Source of the DNA: Actinokineospora spheciospongiae
GTDB taxonomy: Bacteria > Actinomycetota > Actinomycetes > Mycobacteriales > Pseudonocardiaceae
Assembly (NCBI RefSeq): GCF_000564855.1
Contig: NZ_AYXG01000187.1
Coordinates: forward strand, 1-36,682
Length of the DNA stretch: 36,682 nucleotides
Reading direction: 5' to 3'
Under the pieces are notes generated by a model, which was not told the DNA's origin, ran no database searches, and was given only the letters and a program-made list of their open reading frames with translations. The stretch's first letter is position 1; every line of letters starts with the position of its first letter. The position numbers were made by a program, and so were the translations under genes. This document shows positions 1-7,072 of the stretch, in pieces.

Positions 1-342
1 GGCAGGCTTGCACATGATCGCTTCCCCCACCCAAGCAGATCCACCCACCCGGGCGTTTTCGTAGCCGGGCCGGCGGTTTGTCGGGTGGCTGGGTTTCGCT
101 GCGCCGGAAGGGGTTCGGCGTGCCGGGCCGCCGGGCCGGTGGTTGGTGGGGTGCTCGGCGGCTGCGCCTGGTGGGGGTCGGCGTGGCTGGCCGTCGGGCT
201 GGCGGTTGGCGGGGGTCGCCGGCTGCGCCCGGTGGGAGTTCGGGTGGTTGGCGGCTTGGCCCGCGGTTCGGGTCGATGGTCGCTGCGCCTGCCGGGTTCG
301 GGGTGGTCTGCCGCCCCGAACCCGGCTGGTCCGCTTGCGGGG
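1..342. other. Non-coding stretch downstream of the regulator gene
   Basis: No believable gene is seen here. The open frames are low-complexity Gly/Arg/Trp translations created by extreme GC content. The stretch lies beyond the stop codon of the leftward LuxR-type regulator gene and contains the imperfect repeat block described separately. No hairpin with a T-run was recognised. Confidence 0.6.
61..310. repeat. Four imperfect tandem repeats of about 60 bp
   Basis: The core CTGCGCC followed by a G-rich GGGGTTCGGCG-like segment recurs at 99, 162, 223 and 283, that is at steps of 63, 61 and 60 bases. Between the cores lie variants of a segment of the type TGGCTGGCCG, then GGCGGTTGG. A partial unit precedes the first copy from about 61. 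The copies differ by substitutions and 1-3 base indels, so this looks like an old, decaying array. The steps are not all multiples of three, and no frame keeps a credible protein, so it is probably not coding. Function unknown. Confidence 0.55.
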
Positions 343-2745
343 TCAGCGGTCCAGGGCTGTGCGCAGGCGGGACAGCAGGTCCGAGCGGCTGGTGGCGCCG
401 AGGCGGGCGCGCATGCGGGCCATGTGGTGCTCGACCGTCTTCGCGGAGATGAACAGGCGGTCGCCGATCTGCTTGTAGGTCAGGCCTTCCACGACCAGGG
501 TGGCGACCTGGAGTTCGCGTTCGCTGAGGCGGGCGCCGACGCGGTCGGCCTCCTCCTGCGGTTGGCCCGCGGTGCCTTGGCCCTGGAGCATCCGGGCGCA
601 GTCCAGGAGGGACAGCATGGCCTTGCGGTCGGAGGTGCGGATGGCGGCTTGGCCCGCCAGCCGCGCCGCGTCCCAGCACAGGCCGACCGCGTGCAGGCCG
701 CGGGCCGCCGCTTCGACGGTGACCGGGTCGACCTCGCCGTCGAGGACGTGGCGCCAGCAGCTCGCCGCCGAGGCCACCGCGGCGTGGAAGGGGCCCGCGG
801 TGGCGTTGGCGGCCAGGGCGGCGGCGTGGTCGTCGGCGGCGGCGGGGTGTTCGGCGATGATCTCCGCGTGCAGGCAGGACCAGTGCAGCATGGTGGTCCA
901 CGCGGGTGGGTCGCCCAGTTGGTGCAGCAGGTCCCAGGCCTGGTCCAGGTGCGGGGCGAACCGCTCCCGGTCGCCGACCCTGGCCGCGGCGACGGCGAAC
1001 TCGCCCAGCGGCAGCAGGGTGAACAGGTCGACCGGGTGGCGGACCACCGCCTCGTACGCCTGTTCCCAGGTGCGGCGCAGTGCCGCCAGGTCGCTGCCGC
1101 GGCGGGCGGTGCCGACGGCCAGGCCCACGGCGAACAGCCAGTCGCGCGGGGACAGGGGGGTGCCTGCCTCCGACAGCGCTGCCGTGGCCTCGGTGCCGTC
1201 GCCGCGGACCATGGCCGACCAGGCGCCCAGCAGGCGGTGGCGGGTGGCCAGCAGCGCGCCGCCGACGCGGGCCGCGGTCGCCCGTTCCAGCAGTGGCTCG
1301 GCGAGTGCGCCCGCTCCGGTGTGCAGGGCCAGCAGGGCGCCCAGTGCGGCGGGGCTGTCCGGCAGCAGCACGTCGTGGCCGACCGGTTCCAGCATCTCCG
1401 CCGCGCGGACCACAGTGGACAGAGCGGCGGGGCCGGAGCCGTCCACAGAGGCCAGGATGCCGCGCGCGGCGGAGCTGACCGCGCCCGCGAGCAGGGTGGG
1501 TGGGCCGTCCGTCGCGGCGCGGTCGAGGGCCGCTCGGGCGTCGGTGAGCCTGCCGACGCCGACCAGGCCGATCGCGGCGAGCGCCCCCTGCCCGGACCAC
1601 TGGTACAGCTCGGCGCTGCGGGCCAGTTGGCCGCGGTGGGCCAGCGCGGCGGCGGCGACGCCCGCGGCGGCGGCCCGGCGTTCGCCGCCCGCCGTCGCCA
1701 GCAGCGCGTCGGCGCGGCGCAGTGCGCTGTCCAGGGCCCCGGACAAGGCTTCGGCCTCGGCGCGGCGGACCTCGTCGACCGGGTGGCCCGCGTCCGCCGC
1801 GGCCTCGTGCAGGCGCACGGCCAGGGCGGGGTCGGCCTGCTCGGCGGCGGCGGCGTAGACCGCCGCCGCGGAACCGCCCGAGGTGCCCGCGGCCAGCAGC
1901 GCGCCCGCGAAGTCGAGCAGCGCCCCGCCGCGGCGCAGTTGCAGGTCGGCCAGCGCCCCCAGGACCGAGTCGCGCTGGTCGGCGGGCACCAGCTCGCGCA
2001 GCGCGGCGGCGGCCAGCGGCGGCACCGACCCGTCCGGGCCGAGCAGGCCGGTGGCCCTGGCCTCCTCGGCCGCCTCGCCCGCCGGGCCGGACACCAGGCC
2101 CGCCAGCAGTTCCGCGTCCCCGCCGACCCCCGCCTGCACCGCGATGAGCACCCGCACGGTGTCGGGGGCGAGGCGGTCGACGTCGAAGCGGAAGTCCTCG
2201 ATCGCACCCGCGGGCACGGTCGCGGTGTCCGGTCGCAGGTGCGGGGCGAGGCGGTGCACCAGGCCGGGGATGCCACCGGTCTGGTGCAGCACCAGGTCGA
2301 CCACGGCGTCCGGCAGCGCCGCGCCGGTGGCCGCGGCCAGGCAGCGGCGGACCCGTTCGCGGTCGAACGGGCGCAGCGCGATCTGCCCGCGCAGCCTGCC
2401 GAGCAGCGCCGTCAGCCCCGCGGGCCGCGGCCGGGGCCGGGCGGCGACGACCAGGCCGACCCGGTCGTCCAGGGCCACCTCGGCCAGCTCGGCGAAGTCG
2501 TCGTCCCCCAGCAGGTGCGCGTCGTCGACGAGCAGCAGCCGGGCGCCCGCCGACCGCCCGCGCCGGTGGCGTTCGGCGCCCTCGGCGGTGGCCAGCAGGT
2601 CCAGCAGGGCGCTCTTGCCGTAGCCGCCGGGCGCGATCACCGCCAGCCGCACCGGCCCCGTCTCCCCCGCGGTGATCGACGCGCAGAGCCGCCGCGTCGG
2701 TTCGTCGAGCACGAGTTCGCTCGGCTGCGGGTGTCCGGGGATCAA
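343..2745 (-). CDS. ATPase-LuxR transcriptional regulator, IniR-like
   Basis: An 800-residue regulator with an N-terminal P-loop ATPase part and a C-terminal LuxR DNA-binding domain. The Walker A motif PGGYGKS is at residues 39-45 and a Walker B motif LLLVDDAH at 70-77. A long alpha-helical middle region follows. The C-terminal HTH (about 735-800) contains LSERELQVATLVVEGLTYKQ. This is the large ATP-binding regulator (LAL/MalT-like) architecture. The start is a TTG at 2745, preceded at 7 nt by GAGGA. The gene lies 73 nt behind the Hsp70-like gene and on the opposite strand from iniB, matching the arrangement of mycobacterial iniR (Rv0339c) with iniBAC. Control of the adjacent ini genes is therefore inferred. 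The family call is firm; the IniR assignment rests on architecture and context. Confidence 0.85.
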   Translation of the reverse strand: MIPGHPQPSELVLDEPTRRLCASITAGETGPVRLAVIAPGGYGKSALLDLLATAEGAERHRRGRSAGARLLLVDDAHLLGDDDFAELAEVALDDRVGLVVAARPRPRPAGLTALLGRLRGQIALRPFDRERVRRCLAAATGAALPDAVVDLVLHQTGGIPGLVHRLAPHLRPDTATVPAGAIEDFRFDVDRLAPDTVRVLIAVQAGVGGDAELLAGLVSGPAGEAAEEARATGLLGPDGSVPPLAAAALRELVPADQRDSVLGALADLQLRRGGALLDFAGALLAAGTSGGSAAAVYAAAAEQADPALAVRLHEAAADAGHPVDEVRRAEAEALSGALDSALRRADALLATAGGERRAAAAGVAAAALAHRGQLARSAELYQWSGQGALAAIGLVGVGRLTDARAALDRAATDGPPTLLAGAVSSAARGILASVDGSGPAALSTVVRAAEMLEPVGHDVLLPDSPAALGALLALHTGAGALAEPLLERATAARVGGALLATRHRLLGAWSAMVRGDGTEATAALSEAGTPLSPRDWLFAVGLAVGTARRGSDLAALRRTWEQAYEAVVRHPVDLFTLLPLGEFAVAAARVGDRERFAPHLDQAWDLLHQLGDPPAWTTMLHWSCLHAEIIAEHPAAADDHAAALAANATAGPFHAAVASAASCWRHVLDGEVDPVTVEAAARGLHAVGLCWDAARLAGQAAIRTSDRKAMLSLLDCARMLQGQGTAGQPQEEADRVGARLSERELQVATLVVEGLTYKQIGDRLFISAKTVEHHMARMRARLGATSRSDLLSRLRTALDR

Positions 2746-2818
2746 CGGCGGTCCTCATCACAACGGGTCGCGGGGGCGACGTACTGGGCTGGCACGGGGG
2801 CGGAACGGGGACCCGCGC

Positions 2819-4891
2819 TCACCGGGTGTCCTCCTCGCCGCGGGAGCGGCGGGGGAAGGTGAAGCGGGGCGGGGGCGGGACGAGCGGGGTCAGCTCCACC
2901 GGCGGCCGGGGCGGCGGCGGGTCCGAGTCGGGGGCGCCGTCGACGGCGGCGGGCGGCTCGGCCGGGGCGGGCGGCGGTGCCTGCCTCGGCGGCGGGGGCG
3001 CCGGGGTGGGGCGGGGGGCCAGCAGCGGGTCGGCGCTGAGGTGGGCGGTGACGCTGCGGGCGGGCAGCACCAGCCCGTCCGGGCGCCGCTCCCCGGGGGT
3101 GGCGGGGACCAGGGCGTGACCGGGCGGGCCGGGGTGGCCCGCGGTGGCCGGGACGAGCCCGGGGCTGCTCGGCTGGCTGAACGCGCCGGGGACGGCCGGG
3201 GTGAGCCGGGGATCGCTGTGCGGGCCTTGGCCGCCCGCCGGGCCGCCGGGTCCGACGACCGCGTGGCCGGGACCGCCGGGGGACCAGGCCGGGCCACCGG
3301 GGGTGACCGGGGCGAAGCCCGGGTGGCTGCCGGGGTGGCCGGGAAGCCCACCCGCGCCGCCGGGGGCGTGACCGGGTCGGCTGCCGGGAGCGCCTGCCTG
3401 GCCGGAGCCCCCGTCGGGGTCGAACGGGGTGTGGCCGGGGTGACCGGGTCCGGCCGGGGCGGGTGCCCCGGTGGGGGCGAAGTCCACGCCGCCGAGGGCG
3501 GGCGGGACGAGGCCCCCGGGGCCCGGGTTGCCGGGGAATCCGGCGGGGTCGAAGTCCGTGCCGCCCGGGGTGAGCGGGAGGAAGCCGGGGTCGCCGCCGA
3601 CACCGGTGGGGGCGGGACCGGCTTCGCCGCCCGCTCCGACCCCGGTGGAGCCGAGCGGCGGGAAGCCCGGGTTGCTGCCCGCCCCGGCCGCGCCGGAGCC
3701 GGGGTGGCTGCCCGGCCCGGTCCCGGGGTTCAGCGGCGGGAAGCCGGGGTCGCTGCCGGGGTCGGGGCGGCCGGGTCTGCCCGCGCGGCCCCCGGGGGAG
3801 CCGGTCGGGCGGGGGCGGGCGGCGAGGGCGGCGCCGCGGGCGGGGGAGGTGGCGGGGTCCTCCTCGACCGGGCAGCCCGCGAGGTCGGCCAGCAGCGGGA
3901 CCCGGGCGGTGCCGCCCGCCAGGACCGCGCCCGCCAGGTGTTCCGGGGGGACGGTGGCCAGCAGCGAGCGCACCTGGTCGGCCACCGCGGCCAGGGTCGG
4001 GCGGGCGAGTTCGGCGAAGGTGGTCCGGGGGACGGTCACGTCCCCGGGGGTGTGCGGGAGGGGGACGCGGACCTCGGTGGCGACCGACAGCCGCTCCTTG
4101 GCCGCGGTGCAGGCCTCGCGGAAGGCGGCCATGGCCTGCCGGGGCAGGTCGGCGGCCCGGACCGGGCCCGCGGTGCGCAGGTCGGGGACGGTCTCGTCGG
4201 GGGCCGGGGTGGGGGTGGCGGCCAGGACGTGCTCGGCGAGCAGGTCGTCGAGGTGGTCGCCCGGGGCGGTGGCGGGGTGGGCGGTGTGCGCGGTCAGGTC
4301 GAAGGCGGACGGGCCGCGGTAGAGGACCGCCTGTTCGCTGTGCGCGGCCCCGACCAGGGCGACGAGCAGGGCGGTGCCGGTGGGCACCGGGTCGCGGGCG
4401 TGGCGGGTCTCGGCGGCGGCGACCACCGTGGGCAGCAGCAGGGCGCCGGGCAGGCCCGCCTCGTGCAGGGCCTCGTGCAGCAGCCTGCGCCGGTGGGGCC
4501 CCCACTCGGGTGGGTGAGTGACGGCGATGCGGTCGGGGTCGCCGCCCTCGGCCTCGGCGACGGTGTCGACCACCCAGGCGACGAGTGCGGCCACCAGGGC
4601 CTCCGCCGGGTACAGCTCGCCGCCGAGGAGCACCGCGGTGTCGTCGCCGACCCGGTCGAGGGCGGCCCTGGCCAGCCGGTCCGGTTCCGCCTCGGCCCGG
4701 CGCAGCGCCGCCCGGCCCGGCACGACCTCGCCGTCGGCGGCCACGAACAGCACCGAGGGGAACCAGCGGGCGCCGCCGTCCACCGGCACCACCTCGGCCC
4801 GGCCGTGGCCCGCGTTCCCGCGCCTGCAGACCGCCGCCGTGCCGCGGGTGCGGCCGACGTCGATGCCCAGCACGTAGGGCACGCGCGCCAT
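2819..4891 (-). CDS. Degenerate Hsp70/actin-fold protein with Gly/Pro-rich tail
   Basis: A 690-residue protein whose first 360 residues have the Hsp70/actin ATPase fold. The phosphate-1 loop IDVGRTRGTAAV (residues 10-21) deviates from the classical IDLGTTNS. The adenosine motif AVLAGGTARVPLLADL (about 322-337) is good. The phosphate-2 loop, normally DxGGGT, appears only as LVALVGAAHSEQAVL, so ATP hydrolysis may be weak or absent. The Hsp70 substrate-binding domain is missing. From about 360 to 690 there is a low-complexity Gly/Pro tail with a recurring PGF-x-P-L/V motif at about 382, 408, 435 and 524. There is no signal peptide, so it should be cytoplasmic. It is first in a leftward pair with the regulator and divergent from iniB. 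A role in the envelope stress response is inferred from position only. Confidence 0.8.
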   Translation of the reverse strand: MARVPYVLGIDVGRTRGTAAVCRRGNAGHGRAEVVPVDGGARWFPSVLFVAADGEVVPGRAALRRAEAEPDRLARAALDRVGDDTAVLLGGELYPAEALVAALVAWVVDTVAEAEGGDPDRIAVTHPPEWGPHRRRLLHEALHEAGLPGALLLPTVVAAAETRHARDPVPTGTALLVALVGAAHSEQAVLYRGPSAFDLTAHTAHPATAPGDHLDDLLAEHVLAATPTPAPDETVPDLRTAGPVRAADLPRQAMAAFREACTAAKERLSVATEVRVPLPHTPGDVTVPRTTFAELARPTLAAVADQVRSLLATVPPEHLAGAVLAGGTARVPLLADLAGCPVEEDPATSPARGAALAARPRPTGSPGGRAGRPGRPDPGSDPGFPPLNPGTGPGSHPGSGAAGAGSNPGFPPLGSTGVGAGGEAGPAPTGVGGDPGFLPLTPGGTDFDPAGFPGNPGPGGLVPPALGGVDFAPTGAPAPAGPGHPGHTPFDPDGGSGQAGAPGSRPGHAPGGAGGLPGHPGSHPGFAPVTPGGPAWSPGGPGHAVVGPGGPAGGQGPHSDPRLTPAVPGAFSQPSSPGLVPATAGHPGPPGHALVPATPGERRPDGLVLPARSVTAHLSADPLLAPRPTPAPPPPRQAPPPAPAEPPAAVDGAPDSDPPPPRPPVELTPLVPPPPRFTFPRRSRGEEDTR

Positions 4892-5164
4892 GCGACTCCA
4901 TCCACCAGGTCCACGGGGGGAACAACGGTCCCTGTTCGTACCAGCAAGCCACCCCCGGGGACCAACCCCGGGTGGTCAGAAGAACAGTCCCTAATCCCCT
5001 AATAGGCGAAATGTTGTCGCTCTTTCGGGTAGGGGACGCAACGGGGTGTGTTCCCCGATGGCAGGGGACCCCCCGATCCCTAGCGTTGTCGTCGTCAGCC
5101 CGGGGTCGATGCCCCCGACCTCGGGCACACCAAGCTTTCTTTGCGTATAAGAGGAGATCGTTTC
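4892..5164. promoter_or_regulatory. Divergent regulatory region between hsp70-like gene and iniB
   Basis: This 273-base gap must hold promoters for both directions. Three inverted repeats are visible: GAACA (4920-4924) with TGTTC (4933-4937); CCACCCCCGGGG (4949-4960) with CCCCGGGTGG (4966-4975); and a perfect TCCCCTA (4995-5001) with TAGGGGA (5030-5036). The region is less GC-rich around 4985-5030 than its flanks, as expected for a promoter. They are candidate operators for the nearby LuxR-type regulator, but the binding site cannot be assigned from sequence. A clear -35/-10 pair was not identified. Confidence 0.5.
5149..5156 (+). promoter_or_regulatory. Ribosome binding site deciding a TTG start for iniB
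   Basis: AAGAGGAG ends 8 nt before TTG at 5165. An upstream in-frame TTG at 5141 would place this site inside the coding region, so 5165 is preferred. The protein then begins MSAQEQTLHDFVLNLL, which fits the compact N-terminal domain of IniB-family proteins. Confidence 0.75.
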
Positions 5165-6949
5165 TTGTCTGCCCAGGAACAGACCCTGCACGACTTCGTG
5201 CTGAACCTGCTGACCGACGACGCCGCTCGGTCCGCGTTCGCCGCGAACCCGACCGCCGCGCTGGGCGACGCGGGCCTCGGTGACGTGACCGCGCAGGACG
5301 TGCAGGACGTCATCCCGCTGGTCGTCGACTACGCGCCGGTCGGCGACGGGCAGGGCGTCGAGCTCGCCATCCCGACCGACGGCGACGACGCCATCGCGCG
5401 GCTGCAGGCCGTGGCCGAGGTGGGCGGGGCCGCGTTCGCGGGCCAGGTCGACACCGACGTCGTCACCGCCACCGCGACCGGCGTGTACTCCGCCGACGAG
5501 GGCTTCGACGGCAAGTTCGACGTCGACACCGAGCAGGGCGGGGCCACCACCTGGCTGGCCGCGGGCTCCGACGGTGCCGCGCTCGACACCGTGTTCGAGT
5601 CCGACCACGCGCAGGGCCAGGCGGGCGTCGCCGTGGGCACCGACGGCACCGCCGCCGGGTACGCCGACCTGACCACCGAGCACGCCACCGCGCACGGCGC
5701 CTTCGCCGCTTCGACCGAGGGCGCCAGGGGCCACCTCGCGGTCGAGACCGACCACCTCGACAGCGGCAGCGCGTTCGCCGCGGGCTTCGAGGGCGTCCAG
5801 GCGGGCACCCACGGCGAGACCGACTTCGCCGCCTACGAGGCCAAGCTGGACACCACCGACGGTGTGGCCACGAGCGCGGTGCTCGACACCGACGAGCTGG
5901 AGGCGGGCGTCGCCCTGGACGCCCTCACCGAGGATGGCACGCAGGCGGTCGCGGGCGTGGAGACCGACTTCGTGACGGCCGGTGCCGCGCTCGACGCCTC
6001 CACCGAGGGCGTGCACGCCACGGCGGGTGTGGAGACCGACGCGCTGTCCGCGGGTGCCTCCCTCGACGCGAGCCGCGACGGCGTCTACGCCACCGCGGGC
6101 GTGGAAGCCGACGACCTGTCCGCCGGTGCGGCCCTGGGTCTGGACCACGACGGCCTCCAGGCCGACGCGGGCCTGGAGACCGAGGCCGTCTGGGCGGGCG
6201 TGCAGACCGGTGGCGACGCCCTCTCGGCGGGCACCGACCTGGACGCGGGTGTGCTGGGGGTCGAGGGCGGTCTCGACTACGCCGCCGGTGACCTGGCCCT
6301 CGGCGCCGAGCTGGAGACCCCGCTGGGCGAGGTGGACCTGTCCGGCCTGAGCGTCGGCGTGCACGGGGTGTCCACCCCGGAGCTGGCCGACCTGGTGGAC
6401 CCGGGCGACCTGCTCGACGCGGAGACCCTGCGCGGCGGCGACCTGTCCGCGGGCACCGTGGCCGACTTCGTCTCCGCGGGTGGCAGGCTCGTCGGCGAGA
6501 CCGCCGACCTGGCTTCCGGTGCGGCCCCGGCGGGCCTCGGCGGCTTCCTCACCGGCGCCACCGCCCCGGTCTCGGACGCGCTGTCCACCGGCACCGCCCC
6601 GCTGACCGACGGCCTGGACGCCCTGGACGGCCTGGGCACCCTCCCGGCCCTGCCGGGGCTGTCGGACCTGCCCGCCGAGCTGCCCGCCGTCCCGGCGCTG
6701 CCGGAGCTGTCGGACCTGCCCGCCGAGCTGCCGACGGACCTGTCGGACCTGCCGGTCGACCTGCCCACCGACCTCCCGGTCGACGTGCCGGACCTGCCGG
6801 TGGTCAACCCGCTGCCGGACCTGGCGCACCTGCCGGAGACCCTGGGCGGCGTCGTGGACGCCAGCCCGCTGGGCGACCTGGTGCACGGTGTCGAGGACGC
6901 GCTGCCCGAGGTGGGCGGCCTGACCGACGGTCTGCACCTGGGTCACTGA
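5165..6949 (+). CDS. iniB: IniB-like repeat protein
   Basis: A 594-residue acidic, Ala/Gly/Asp-rich protein. Residues 1-50 (HDFVLNLLTDDAARSAFAAN, then an Ala-Gly-Leu segment) match the N-terminal domain of mycobacterial IniB. From about residue 130 to 375 there are repeats of about 24 residues, clearest at 265-336, built on the pattern AGVETDxLSAGAxLDAS-xxGV. From about 495 to 565 a Leu/Pro-rich part repeats LSDLPAELP and DLPVDLPTDL. No signal peptide or membrane segment is seen. In Mycobacterium, iniB heads the isoniazid/ethambutol-inducible iniBAC operon and its protein role is uncertain. Here it precedes iniA- and iniC-like genes in the same order. Strong hairpins follow the stop codon, so iniB may be made in excess of the downstream genes. 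Start choice rests on the AGGAG site. Confidence 0.8.
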   Translation: MSAQEQTLHDFVLNLLTDDAARSAFAANPTAALGDAGLGDVTAQDVQDVIPLVVDYAPVGDGQGVELAIPTDGDDAIARLQAVAEVGGAAFAGQVDTDVVTATATGVYSADEGFDGKFDVDTEQGGATTWLAAGSDGAALDTVFESDHAQGQAGVAVGTDGTAAGYADLTTEHATAHGAFAASTEGARGHLAVETDHLDSGSAFAAGFEGVQAGTHGETDFAAYEAKLDTTDGVATSAVLDTDELEAGVALDALTEDGTQAVAGVETDFVTAGAALDASTEGVHATAGVETDALSAGASLDASRDGVYATAGVEADDLSAGAALGLDHDGLQADAGLETEAVWAGVQTGGDALSAGTDLDAGVLGVEGGLDYAAGDLALGAELETPLGEVDLSGLSVGVHGVSTPELADLVDPGDLLDAETLRGGDLSAGTVADFVSAGGRLVGETADLASGAAPAGLGGFLTGATAPVSDALSTGTAPLTDGLDALDGLGTLPALPGLSDLPAELPAVPALPELSDLPAELPTDLSDLPVDLPTDLPVDVPDLPVVNPLPDLAHLPETLGGVVDASPLGDLVHGVEDALPEVGGLTDGLHLGH

Positions 6950-6955
6950 TCCGGC

Positions 6956-6975
6956 GCTCCCGGGCAACCGGGAGC
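6956..6975 (+). terminator. GCAA-loop hairpin just after iniB
   Basis: GCTCCCGG (6956-6963), loop GCAA (6964-6967), CCGGGAGC (6968-6975): an 8-bp perfect stem capped by a GNRA-type tetraloop, 7 nt after the iniB stop. No T-run follows. It may stabilise the 3' end of the iniB message or contribute to termination with the next hairpin. Confidence 0.6.
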
Positions 6976-6997
6976 CGGAAAACGTGAATGGATTGTC

Positions 6998-7042
6998 AAA
7001 CCGGGCGGGGTTCACCGAGTGGTGGACCCCGCCTGGTTTCTG
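6998..7042 (+). terminator. Strong hairpin terminator between iniB and iniA
   Basis: Arms of 19 nt at 6998-7016 and 7021-7039 pair throughout, with two G-U wobbles, around the loop GAGT; TTTCTGT follows. This is a strong intrinsic-terminator-like structure lying between iniB and the iniA-like gene. It implies that iniA is expressed by partial read-through or from its own promoter. Confidence 0.75.
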
Positions 7043-7072
7043 TCACAGATAAGTTACGGCACACTCTTGTGA

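Noticed and set aside
85-2862. A 925-codon plus-strand open frame opposite the LuxR-type regulator
   Set aside because: Its translation is low-complexity Ala/Gly/Gln/Arg without domains, while the minus-strand frame carries Walker and HTH motifs. High GC content creates such shadows.
5145-5151. TATAAG as a -10 box for iniB
   Set aside because: It overlaps the ribosome binding site; a transcript starting just after it would lack that site.
4991-7015. A 674-codon minus-strand open frame opposite iniB
   Set aside because: A repetitive Gly/Val/Arg translation that mirrors the repeats of the IniB-like protein; no ribosome site or family match.
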